From: Dendrosporobacter quercicolus
GTDB lineage: Bacteria > Bacillota > Negativicutes > DSM-1736 > Dendrosporobacteraceae
NCBI RefSeq assembly: GCF_900104455.1
Contig: NZ_FNHB01000001.1
Span: 62,001-126,000, forward strand
DNA length: 64,000 nt
Reading direction: 5' to 3'
Under the pieces are notes generated by a model. The model ran no database searches, was not told the DNA's origin, and worked only from the letters and a program-made list of their open reading frames with translations. The position numbers and the translations under genes were made by a program. Shown here piece by piece: positions 1 through 8,647 of this stretch. How positions within the stretch are numbered: position 1 is the stretch's first letter; the number at the start of each line of letters is the position of its first letter.

Positions 1-2
1 AA

Positions 3-3000
3 TCAGAACTGATGCGGCTGGCAATCGGCGTCTATCCCCTTGCCAGCAAGGCGCTGGGGGAGGAAACGCGCAAAAAACCGGCCGACAGCGGCAAAGACAT
101 CCTGAAATACATCAAAATCAAACAAAACTTCGATGAACAGGCTGAAGCCTGCGAATTTGAAACCGAAGAAAAAACCAGCTATGATCTGACCATCGGCGCA
201 GGCTGCCGGATTGAAAGCGAGGGCGAACGCGTGCGCTGGAGCCAGCGCAGCGAAATCGTCACCGTTGGCGCAGCCGTGGAAAACCGCCTGACGCTCTCGC
301 ACCCCGAGGGCTGCCGGCCGGACAGCCGGACAAGCGCCGGCGCGCTCAACCAGCACGACGCCATCAAAGGCAAAATCATCCGGGTGCAGGGAACGCACAT
401 CAAAGTCCACTTCTACTGCGACCCCGAACAGGACGAAGCCAGCGCCATGTGGCTGCCATTTGAAAACACCATGAACAACTACTTTTACTCCATGCCTGAC
501 GAAGGCGATGAAGTCTTTGTTTACTACGAAAACAACGGCAAAGCGGTCGCACTGGGCAGCCGGCGTTCCAACAGCGCCAGCCATCAGGACTACGTTGACC
601 CGGCCAGCAAAATGCTCAACTCGACCAACAAAATGCTCAAAATGACCCCGGAAAGCTGCGAACTGGTAGCGGCGCGGGGAGCGTACGACCAGGGGGGCGG
701 CAACCAGGCCCTCATCCACATGACCGACGCGGCCGGCATTGTCATTAGAAGCAGCCAGGACATCCATATCCAGGCGAACAAACGGCTCAAGCTGGTGGCG
801 GCAAACAGCGCGATTGCCGAAAATGAATTTGTCCAAACAAAAGAAAAATACGATACCCGGCACAACCAGGGAGCGGCCGGCTATATGGCCGGCGGCGGCA
901 GCAAGCCGCCCAATGCCGGTCAGGAAATCCTTAAGCAAATGGGGGCTGACATCGCCGCAAGCTTTCGCGAAGGCGTCCAGTCTGTGGCGGCGGAAATCCC
1001 GGCCACCGTCCAAAACGTTCAAACCGTCTTCGGCGGCGGGAGCAGCGCCCCGGCCGTGCCGTCTCCGGCGGATGAAGCGGCGGAACCCCAAAGACCGCCG
1101 GCGCAATCCCTGCTGCTTTACGGGCTGGAAAACTGCAGCCTGGGAATCGGCGCCAGCGAGCTCCGGCTCAGCGGCGGCGCCATTGCCATCAGCACGCCGG
1201 CTTACCGCCAGCTGGGCTACACCAAAAACCAGCACGCTACCGCAAGCGAGCCGTCACTGTTTGACGCCCTGCTCGACGGGGCCCAGATTCTGCTTGACAT
1301 AGCCGGCTGCATTCCGGTCTGCAACGTGCTTGCCAACGGTCTCAACGCCGCCATCTCCCTGGCGCGGGGCGACTATTTCGGCGCTACTTGCTCACTGGTC
1401 GGCTGCCTGGCCCCCGGCGCCAACGTAGCCGGCAAAGGCCTCAAACTGGCAGTAGCGGGCGCCCGGCTTGCCAACACAGCCGCCAAAACAGCCAAAGCCG
1501 CCAACACCATCCGGACCGTCGAGCGTCTGATCACCGGAGCACTGGCCTTTAACGCCCTAATGCGGAGCAAAGAGGGGATCGCCGCCCTGGGCCGAAAAAT
1601 TGAAGACGGCAGCTTCAGCTTCGACGACCCCGAAACGCTCAATCTGGCATTCGGCGTACTGCAGGACGGAGCGATCGTCGGATCGGGAGCGAGGCGGCTC
1701 CAAAAAGGCAGCAACAGCAAGGCTGCCGGCCGGAGCAGCGCGGCGGACAACAATGGCGGCAAAAAACACGGCCTTGATAAAGATACCCCGGCGCAGGGCC
1801 TCAAAGAAACCACGACCACCTGCACCGGCGATCCGGTCAACGTAGTGAACGGCTCCTTCAGCCTGCAAATGACCGACCTTGTTGTAACCGACCTGGGCGA
1901 AGACTTTGTCCTCACCAGAAGCTACGAATCCATGTACGAAAACAAGCGCCAGCACCTGGGCAGCCGCTGGCTGCTCAACCTCGGCAGCCGGCTGGAGCGG
2001 CGGGAAAACCAGATCAGAATCCTGCTGGACGGCCTGCGCATCGAAACCTTCGAATACAAAAACGGCCGCTGCGAAAACCTGCGCGACGGCGACCGGTCGC
2101 TGGTCCTGACAGAAGAAAAACACGGCTACAGCCTTAAAGAGATTAACACCAACAAAACCCGGGAGTATAACGAATTCGGCCAGCTAACCGCGATCAGGGA
2201 CGCCAACGCCAACCGGGTGAACATCCACTACACCGGCGCTGTCATCAGCCGCGTCACCCTGGCCAATGGGCAAACCCTCCGCTTCAGCTACGAGAACGAC
2301 AAACTGGCGGCAATCAGCGACATGCTCGGCCGGCAGGTTTGCTACCGCTACCAGGGAGAACTGCTCACCGAGGTCGTCTACCCCAACGACGGCGTGATCA
2401 AATACGAATACACCGCTGAAGGCTGGATCACCGCCATTACCGACCAGAACGGACAACGCTACGTCGCTAACGAATACGACGGCTGGGGGCGCGTCATCCG
2501 GCAAACCCTGGCTAATGGCGGCGAAACCCTCTTCTTTTACCAGGAGCAGGACCGGACGACCACCGTCGCCCAGCCGCACAACGGCAAGCGGACCAGCTAT
2601 CACTACAACCGGCGCAACCTCGTTGAAAAAATCGTCTATGCCGACAAAACCACAGAGGAAACCCAATACGACGATAAAGAAAATATCATCTGGCAAAAAG
2701 ACCGCAGCGGCAATGAAACCCGCCGCACCTACAACCAGGCAAGCCAGCTGACAGCCGAATTTTATCCCAACGGACTGATGCACACCCTCGAATACGATGC
2801 GGCAGGCAGGAAAATAGGCGAGAGTGACAACAGCGGCGTCGACATCCGCTACCGCTACGACGAACGCGGCAACCTGGTAGAAATAAGCAGCCGGATTGAA
2901 GGAGAACGCTGGCAGAATATCAGCTACAGCTATGACGCCAGAGGCCGGATTGTCAGTTACACCGACGGAAGCGGCAACCGGACGGCCTACGACTACGCCG

Positions 3001-6000
3001 AGGGGCAAAGCCGCCCCAAGCGTGTAACCACCGCTGCCGGCGACGTGTTTCATTACGAATACGACGCGGCCGGCCGGCTGATGATAGTAGAAAGCCCGCT
3101 GGGCAGGAAAGAGTACGGCTACAACAACCTCAACTACCAAACAATTGAAATCGACGCCCTGGGCAACACCTGGAAATCCGATTACGATAAGCTCGGCAAT
3201 TTAATCAAAGAAATCCGGCCCAACCAGTACGACAGCAACAGCCACACCGGCCCCGGCTGGCGCTATTGTCACGACGCCCTGGACAAGCTGGTAGCCAGCA
3301 TCGACCCGCTGGGCAACACCCTGGCGGCCAACCGTGATGCCGAAGAAAATATCATCAAAGAAATCAACCCTAACGTCTATGATGAAATAAGCCGGGCCGG
3401 CGCCGGTATTGAAAATAGTTATGACACCGACAACAACAAAATCAAAATACTCTATCCTGACGGCGGCATAGAACGGATCAAATACGACGTAAGCGGCAAC
3501 ATCATTAAAAAAATTCAGCCGCAGGACTATGACCAAGCGGCTGACGACGGTCCCGGCTACAGCTATGCCTATGACGCAATGAACCGGCTGACCAAAATCA
3601 CCAACCCGCAGGGAGTGGTGGAGAAGGCCTATGTTTACGACCTGTCCGGCAACATCATCAAGGAAATCGATGCGGCCGGCTGGCCGCGGGGCGACAGCAT
3701 CGCCACCCGTCCCGGCAGCCATTATCGCTACAACTGCCTGGGCTGGCTGACGGAAAAACGCATTCCGGCCGGGCAAGCGGACGGGGAAATCCGCTACCAG
3801 GCGACCGAATATCACTACGATAACGCCGGTAACCTCATTGAAGAACGCCGCTATCTTGACGAACAGGACGAGACCAGCGCCAGCGGCAGAGTGCTGAGCC
3901 TCCGCTTGTCCTATGACCGGCAAAACCGGCTCAAAAAAGTAAGCGACAATACCGGCGCGGTGATCGAATACGGCTACAACTGCCTGAATCAGAGGACCTT
4001 TGAAAAACGCAAAATCAACGACAGCGCCTGCCAGAGCCTGCGCTACCGCTACGATGCGGCGGGCAGACTCACCGAAATCGAGCAGCGCGCCGACCGGGCA
4101 GGCAGCGGCGACTTCACGGCCCGGACCTGCTATGAGCTTGACAAAACCGGCAATGTCGTCAAAATCATCACCCCGGCCGGCTATAGCATTGAACGCCAAT
4201 ACGACGCCGCCGACCGCCTCATCGCCGAAACCCACAAAGACAACCAAAACGGCATCCAAAACAAAACCGAAATCACCTACGACAAAGCCGGCAACATCAT
4301 CAAAATCAGAGACGTCAAGGGCGTAGAAGAACACTACGAATATGACCTCTTAAACAGGGAAATCAAACACCGCGGCAAAAACGGCGGCGTCACCCGGACA
4401 GTCTACGATAAAAACGGACGCGTCAGCAGACGGATACTGCCGAACGAATACCGGAACAAAGGCGACGACGGAACAGGCTATCGCTACACCTATGATCAGA
4501 CAGGCCGGATTGTCAGCGTAATCGCACCGGACGGCAGCGTAACGGAGACCAATACCTACGATCAGGCGGGCCGGCTGATCAAACGGCGCGACGCAGCCCA
4601 AAGCGGCGTTGACTACAGCTATGACCTGGCGGGGCGTGTACAAAGTATTTACACGGCGGGAGGAACCAGCCAGGCCTATGAATACGACGCCCGGGGCAAC
4701 ATTACCGGCGTTATTGACGGCAACAACAACAAAACTCAATACCAGCTGGACAAATGGGGCAGAATCACCGGTATCATCAAAGCCGACGGGACCAAAGAAT
4801 ACTATGCCTACGACTATGCCGGCAATATCAGCGAAACCGTTGACGGCGAAGGCAATACCATCCGCTACGAATACAACCTCATCAACAAGCTCCAAACCGT
4901 CACCGATCAAACCGGAGAAACCGACACCTTCCTCTATGACGCCGAAGGCCGGCTGAAACGCCACACCGACCGCAACGGCAACCAGGTCGAGTACAGCTAC
5001 AACATCTATGACGCCCTAACCGAAAAGCGAGAAATAAGCAGCGGTCTGCGGGAAACCTATGAATATTACCCGGACGGCAGCCTAAAAGCCGCCATAGCCC
5101 AGGGAATGCGCTACGGCTACCGCTACCACGCCGACGGCCGGCTAAAGGAAAAAACGGCCAGCGGCAGAAAACTGCTGGCATACGAGTACGACCTGAACGG
5201 CAACAAAATCAGGCAGACGGATGTGACGGGCAAGACGACGGAATATGGCTATACAGCGACAGACCTCTTGCGGGAAATCCGCGACGGAGGGCAAAGAATT
5301 GCCCAATTTACGCATAACCCCGATGGGACGCTCAAAGAAGCTATTCGCGTCAACGGCATGCGGACAAGCTACGGCTACGACGCGGACAAGAACATCAGCA
5401 GTCTGCAGATAGAGCTTAACGGGCAACTGCTTAAGCAAAACCGGTATACCTATGACGGCAACGGCAACCGCATGGTGAAAGAGCAGCTTCGGGGGATGAC
5501 CCAATATACCTATGACAGTCAGAACCGTCTGGCACGTGTCCAGTACCCGGACTACGGCGAAGAACTGTTCTATGATAAAGCCGGTAACCGGACAAGACGC
5601 ATAGCAAGAGGTATAGAAGAACAATATACTTATGACGCCCGAAACCGGCTGACCAGCCATGAAAAGCAGGGGCGGACGACACAGTACAGCTACGACAAGG
5701 CAGGAAATTTGCTTGATGACGGAGATAGGCAATACAGTTACGACGGTTTCAATCGGACGGTCAAGGTAGCGACCAAAGACGGAAGTATTCAAATCAACCG
5801 CTACGACGCTGAAGGCCTGCGCTGCGAGCTGGAGGAAAATGGCAAGCTTGTCCAGTTTATCTTTAATGAGAATAGGGAAGTTGTCGTAGAAGAGACGAAT
5901 CAAGAGCAAAAGAGGCTTATCCGCAGCTTTGAACTGTGGGCTAGCGAGTGTATGCAGGAAAAAACGTGGTATCACTATGCTTCTGACGAACAGAGAAGTA

Positions 6001-6668
6001 TACTATTTATAGCGGATGAAACAGAGGTAAAGAACCGGTATCAATACGATGCCTGGGGCAATACGGTAGTCTGCGAAGAAGAGGTAGAAAACCGCTACCG
6101 GTATACCGGCCAGCAGTATGACCCGGTAACCCAGCAGTATTATTTACGGGCAAGATTCTACAATCCTGTAATTGCACGATTTACGCAGGAGGACGAATAC
6201 CGGGGCGACGGGCTGAACCTATATGCGTATTGTGCGAATAACCCGGTGGCGTATGCTGACCCGAGCGGGTATGCGTGCGAGAAGAAGTCTCAACCATATG
6301 AGGGGTCGAGTAATGCTGAAGTGGGAGAATATGGGGACGTCGGAGGACATCATGTTCATGCGAAGGCTGCGTTTAAAGGTGACGTTGCTTATGATCCCAA
6401 TAAAGGATTTAGTATTAGTCAGAAGTTTATGGAAGAGAATGGTTTGAACCATGCTGATATGACTGCAAAGCAAAGACAGTTATTTAAAGAACTTAATGAG
6501 AGTGGGGGTCCAAATACACTTGAAGAACATACACGAATTGCAAATGAAGCATTAAAAGCTGGAGGTGCAACGGAGAAAGAAGCAAGTCGTTTGGTTCAAC
6601 AGTCATTAGAAAACTTGGCAGAGCAAGGTGTGACGCAACCAACTAGAATTCCTTGGTATACAAAATAA
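3..6668 (+). CDS. Spike-RHS polymorphic toxin with HNH-like C-terminal tip (5' end outside window)
   Basis: The frame is open at the left edge, so the true start lies upstream; the first ATG inside is at 12. About 2,220 residues are visible. Residues about 118-185 look like the OB-fold of a VgrG/gp5 contractile-injection spike, here joined to an RHS protein. Residues about 415-560 are a hydrophobic, Gly/Ala-rich pre-toxin-like segment. A DUF6531-type segment with the CTGDPVNVVNG motif begins near residue 603 and is followed by dozens of YD repeats (nt about 1990-6060). The RHS core (YTGQQYDP ... NLYAYCANNP ... DPSGY) ends at about nt 6270. The last ~130 residues are a different, AT-rich domain with a GHHVH motif and a NTLEEHTRIA stretch, as in HNH/Endonuclease VII-fold toxins. 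RHS shells enclose the toxin and release it after core autoproteolysis. Delivery by a contractile injection system is inferred from the spike domain. The toxin fold is assigned from motifs only. Confidence 0.9.
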   Translation, partial: SELMRLAIGVYPLASKALGEETRKKPADSGKDILKYIKIKQNFDEQAEACEFETEEKTSYDLTIGAGCRIESEGERVRWSQRSEIVTVGAAVENRLTLSHPEGCRPDSRTSAGALNQHDAIKGKIIRVQGTHIKVHFYCDPEQDEASAMWLPFENTMNNYFYSMPDEGDEVFVYYENNGKAVALGSRRSNSASHQDYVDPASKMLNSTNKMLKMTPESCELVAARGAYDQGGGNQALIHMTDAAGIVIRSSQDIHIQANKRLKLVAANSAIAENEFVQTKEKYDTRHNQGAAGYMAGGGSKPPNAGQEILKQMGADIAASFREGVQSVAAEIPATVQNVQTVFGGGSSAPAVPSPADEAAEPQRPPAQSLLLYGLENCSLGIGASELRLSGGAIAISTPAYRQLGYTKNQHATASEPSLFDALLDGAQILLDIAGCIPVCNVLANGLNAAISLARGDYFGATCSLVGCLAPGANVAGKGLKLAVAGARLANTAAKTAKAANTIRTVERLITGALAFNALMRSKEGIAALGRKIEDGSFSFDDPETLNLAFGVLQDGAIVGSGARRLQKGSNSKAAGRSSAADNNGGKKHGLDKDTPAQGLKETTTTCTGDPVNVVNGSFSLQMTDLVVTDLGEDFVLTRSYESMYENKRQHLGSRWLLNLGSRLERRENQIRILLDGLRIETFEYKNGRCENLRDGDRSLVLTEEKHGYSLKEINTNKTREYNEFGQLTAIRDANANRVNIHYTGAVISRVTLANGQTLRFSYENDKLAAISDMLGRQVCYRYQGELLTEVVYPNDGVIKYEYTAEGWITAITDQNGQRYVANEYDGWGRVIRQTLANGGETLFFYQEQDRTTTVAQPHNGKRTSYHYNRRNLVEKIVYADKTTEETQYDDKENIIWQKDRSGNETRRTYNQASQLTAEFYPNGLMHTLEYDAAGRKIGESDNSGVDIRYRYDERGNLVEISSRIEGERWQNISYSYDARGRIVSYTDGSGNRTAYDYAEGQSRPKRVTTAAGDVFHYEYDAAGRLMIVESPLGRKEYGYNNLNYQTIEIDALGNTWKSDYDKLGNLIKEIRPNQYDSNSHTGPGWRYCHDALDKLVASIDPLGNTLAANRDAEENIIKEINPNVYDEISRAGAGIENSYDTDNNKIKILYPDGGIERIKYDVSGNIIKKIQPQDYDQAADDGPGYSYAYDAMNRLTKITNPQGVVEKAYVYDLSGNIIKEIDAAGWPRGDSIATRPGSHYRYNCLGWLTEKRIPAGQADGEIRYQATEYHYDNAGNLIEERRYLDEQDETSASGRVLSLRLSYDRQNRLKKVSDNTGAVIEYGYNCLNQRTFEKRKINDSACQSLRYRYDAAGRLTEIEQRADRAGSGDFTARTCYELDKTGNVVKIITPAGYSIERQYDAADRLIAETHKDNQNGIQNKTEITYDKAGNIIKIRDVKGVEEHYEYDLLNREIKHRGKNGGVTRTVYDKNGRVSRRILPNEYRNKGDDGTGYRYTYDQTGRIVSVIAPDGSVTETNTYDQAGRLIKRRDAAQSGVDYSYDLAGRVQSIYTAGGTSQAYEYDARGNITGVIDGNNNKTQYQLDKWGRITGIIKADGTKEYYAYDYAGNISETVDGEGNTIRYEYNLINKLQTVTDQTGETDTFLYDAEGRLKRHTDRNGNQVEYSYNIYDALTEKREISSGLRETYEYYPDGSLKAAIAQGMRYGYRYHADGRLKEKTASGRKLLAYEYDLNGNKIRQTDVTGKTTEYGYTATDLLREIRDGGQRIAQFTHNPDGTLKEAIRVNGMRTSYGYDADKNISSLQIELNGQLLKQNRYTYDGNGNRMVKEQLRGMTQYTYDSQNRLARVQYPDYGEELFYDKAGNRTRRIARGIEEQYTYDARNRLTSHEKQGRTTQYSYDKAGNLLDDGDRQYSYDGFNRTVKVATKDGSIQINRYDAEGLRCELEENGKLVQFIFNENREVVVEETNQEQKRLIRSFELWASECMQEKTWYHYASDEQRSILFIADETEVKNRYQYDAWGNTVVCEEEVENRYRYTGQQYDPVTQQYYLRARFYNPVIARFTQEDEYRGDGLNLYAYCANNPVAYADPSGYACEKKSQPYEGSSNAEVGEYGDVGGHHVHAKAAFKGDVAYDPNKGFSISQKFMEENGLNHADMTAKQRQLFKELNESGGPNTLEEHTRIANEALKAGGATEKEASRLVQQSLENLAEQGVTQPTRIPWYTK

Positions 6669-6688
6669 AATGTGGAGGTATTAATAAA

Positions 6689-7060
6689 ATGAGTAAAAGC
6701 GTTCTGGATAAGTTCGGAGAAGTCTTAGTGGAGAATGTTAGAGATAGAACGATATCAAATTGGGATAAGATATTAAGTGGAAAGATGAAAGGTCTTTCAG
6801 CTCAACAGGTACTAGAAAAAATAGGAGGATTTAATGAGGAGCAAAAAGAGGCATTAAGATGGCTAGTACCTAAAATAGTGGATGTAAGTTTACATAATTA
6901 TCTTGCTATGATAGAGGAATATGAAGATATAAATGTCGAAGTTGTTAACAATGGACAAAGTGGTAATATTAGGGAATTGAGTGATGGTCTTGCGGGTGAG
7001 CTATATACAGAAGATGGTTGGATATCTAGATTTAGTAAAGAAAGGTATGAAGAAATATAA
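6689..7060 (+). CDS. Putative immunity protein for the RHS toxin tip
   Basis: A 123-aa soluble protein begins 20 nt after the RHS stop with a clear GGAGG at 6674-6678; the longer frame back to 6653 overlaps the toxin end and lacks this spacing. It is acidic, has no signal peptide or membrane segment, and I do not recognise its family. A cognate immunity gene directly after an RHS toxin tip is the normal arrangement for polymorphic toxins, and it shares the AT-rich composition of the tip rather than of the RHS body. Function is inferred from position only. Confidence 0.65.
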   Translation: MSKSVLDKFGEVLVENVRDRTISNWDKILSGKMKGLSAQQVLEKIGGFNEEQKEALRWLVPKIVDVSLHNYLAMIEEYEDINVEVVNNGQSGNIRELSDGLAGELYTEDGWISRFSKERYEEI

Positions 7061-7130
7061 GAATGGTTTTGGACTAATTAGGAGGCAGTCTGATGTCATA
7101 GAGATAATTCTTACATAATTTTGAAAAAAT

Positions 7131-7164
7131 ATAGGTCAGTGGACGTAAAAATCCGCTGACCTAT
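7131..7164 (+). terminator. Hairpin after the toxin-immunity pair
   Basis: The 13-nt arms 7131-7143 and 7152-7164 pair over their whole length with one G-U pair and an 8-nt A-rich loop. The tail is AT-rich but not a clean T-run, so it may be a weak intrinsic terminator or just a stable palindrome. Confidence 0.45.
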
Positions 7165-7168
7165 ATTA

Positions 7169-7285
7169 ATGATTATTACTGGTCAACGTCCACCTTATCC
7201 TTCGTGCAAAAGATATATGAATAGAGCAATGAAAGAAACGGGAGCAGACATTCGCGAAGCTGAGGGACGGTTCTGTTGCTCCTGA
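7169..7285 (+). pseudogene. Fragment of a second RHS toxin tip (deaminase-like C-terminus)
   Basis: An in-frame stretch of 38 codons carries TGQRPPYPSCKRYMNRAM, closely resembling the PxPSCK end of deaminase-fold toxin tips in RHS and related proteins. There is no upstream domain, no convincing start signal, and the reading runs directly into the left end of the transposon-like element at 7264. I read it as the remnant of a displaced toxin tip. The family assignment is by motif memory and needs a profile search. Confidence 0.45.
7264..7282 (+). repeat. Left REP-like end of RAYT element
   Basis: GGGACGGTTC at 7264-7273 is the exact reverse complement of GAACCGTCCC at 8134-8143 on the other side of the transposase gene. 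Each copy is followed by a similar short tail (TGTTGCTCC here, GTTGCTTCC on the right), so the ends share an inverted core plus a direct tail. Confidence 0.7.
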
Positions 7286-7335
7286 TATTGTTTTATGCTA
7301 AAATTAGTATAAAACAGATAGTGGAGTGAAATGTG

Positions 7336-8115
7336 ATGCCGAGAAGTGCGCGACAGAAAAGTGAAAGTGGTATCTATCATCTTATGGTTCGAGGAATAAA
7401 TCGCCAGGATATATTTCATGATGAAGAAGACTATTCACAGTATTTAGAAGCAATAAATCGTGCTAAAAGTATAGGCAAATTTGAAATATACGGTTACTGT
7501 CTAATGAGTAACCATGTTCATTTGTTGCTGCACGAAAAAGAAGAAACGATGTCATCTGTTATGAAGCGAATAGGGGTAAGCTATGCGTGGTGGTATAACA
7601 AGAAATATGATCGAGCAGGGCACGTGTTCCAGGATCGGTATAAAAGCGAAACTGTAGAAACTGATGAATACTTGTTAAGTGTATTACGATATATACATAA
7701 GAATCCAGTAAAAGCAGAAATGGTATTAAAGCCAGAGGAATACAAATGGAGCAGTTGTGAGACCTATTATAATCAATCGGAATATCCAGGAGATTTGACT
7801 AATACTGCATTTATACTAGGAATATTCGCAGAGAATAAAGAGTCCGCGCGAGATAGATTTAAGGTGTACATGAAGCAAGAAAATAGTGATAATAAGTTTC
7901 TTGAAATAGAGATAAGATTGAAAAAGAAAAGCGATGAAAGTATATATAAAGAGATCCAAACTATACTTAAGGGACAATCTTTGGCAGAATTACAGGCTAT
8001 GGAAAAACCTAGGAGAAATGATGTCTTAAGGCAAATGAAAAGTATAGAAGGGGCAACACAACGGCAAATAGCAAGAATTACTGGCATACATCAAAGTATT
8101 ATTTTTAAGGCATAA
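7336..8115 (+). CDS. REP-associated tyrosine transposase (RAYT, Y1_Tnp family)
   Basis: The 259-aa protein is an HUH-type Y1 nuclease. It has the NHVHLLLH metal-binding HxH motif near residue 57 and a following helix (SYAWWYNKKYDRAGHVFQ-RYKS) with the candidate catalytic tyrosines. A C-terminal helix-turn-helix (GATQRQIARITGI) is typical of the Firmicute RAYT branch. The ATG at 7336 has GGAG at 7323-7326; a GTG one codon earlier (7333) is possible. It looks intact and lies between the inverted REP-like ends at 7264 and 8134. RAYTs cut and join single-stranded REP hairpins and are usually domesticated, single-copy genes. Confidence 0.88.
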   Translation: MPRSARQKSESGIYHLMVRGINRQDIFHDEEDYSQYLEAINRAKSIGKFEIYGYCLMSNHVHLLLHEKEETMSSVMKRIGVSYAWWYNKKYDRAGHVFQDRYKSETVETDEYLLSVLRYIHKNPVKAEMVLKPEEYKWSSCETYYNQSEYPGDLTNTAFILGIFAENKESARDRFKVYMKQENSDNKFLEIEIRLKKKSDESIYKEIQTILKGQSLAELQAMEKPRRNDVLRQMKSIEGATQRQIARITGIHQSIIFKA

Positions 8116-8133
8116 CATATCTTAGAAGCATGC

Positions 8134-8152
8134 GAACCGTCCCGTTGCTTCC
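8134..8152 (+). repeat. Right REP-like end of RAYT element
   Basis: GAACCGTCCC at 8134-8143 is the inverse of the left core at 7264-7273, and is followed by GTTGCTTCC. Together the ends bound an element of about 890 bp holding only the RAYT gene. Confidence 0.7.
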
Positions 8153-8158
8153 CAATAC

Positions 8159-8518
8159 CAGAAGACGTTAGCTGTTAAAGAAAAAGAGTTGGCAAAACAT
8201 CAACATGCCATAGAACGGTTATATGAAATGCGGGAGGAGGACAGTATTGATAAAATTGCCTTTCTGGAACGAAAAAGTTCGCGTGAAGAGCAAATTCAAA
8301 CGCTGAAGCACGAAATTGGCGGTTTAAAGCTGATTATTCGGGAACAAAGCAATATGCCTTCATTGGACAAGCTAAAGCAAAAAATTAAGGTATTTAAAGA
8401 AAAATGGCGGCATTTAGAGAGCGTACAGGAACGGAATAGGCTGTTAAAGCGGATTGTGGGGAAGATAACGTATAACCGGGAAGCAAATAATGTGTATTTG
8501 GGGATTCAGTATAACTGA
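8159..8518 (+). pseudogene. C-terminal fragment of a large serine recombinase
   Basis: About 120 codons are rich in charged heptads (LAKHQHAIERLYEMREED ... FLERKSSREEQI ... LIREQSN), the signature of the coiled-coil C-terminal part of large serine integrases. The catalytic N-terminal domain and zinc-ribbon are absent. The reading frame enters from the right end of the RAYT element with no start or ribosome-binding site (the best in-frame start codon is a TTG at 8189), so this is a decayed integrase tail and evidence of a past integrative element. Confidence 0.75.
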
Positions 8519-8545
8519 TAATTATTGCTAAAAGTAGTGATTGAT

Positions 8546-8590
8546 AAAGCTCCTGTTAGAACTTGGACTATCTAGCAGGAGCTTTTTGGT
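8546..8590 (+). terminator. Intrinsic terminator after recombinase remnant
   Basis: A 15-bp stem (8546-8560 with 8571-8585, one G-U pair) closes a 10-nt loop and runs into TTTTTGG. It ends the recombinase remnant and insulates the next gene. Confidence 0.85.
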
Positions 8591-8647
8591 TTGACAGGAA
8601 TATTAATAATGTTACTCTAATCTATTATTGACGGAGGAATGTAAAAT

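Noticed and set aside
3-5975. Long minus-strand open frames opposite the RHS gene
   Set aside because: They mirror the repeat and codon bias of the RHS gene, have no ribosome-binding sites, and give low-complexity Val/Phe/Ala proteins.
8189-8518. Independent 109-aa gene
   Set aside because: It is the tail of a serine recombinase with no start signal; called a remnant instead.
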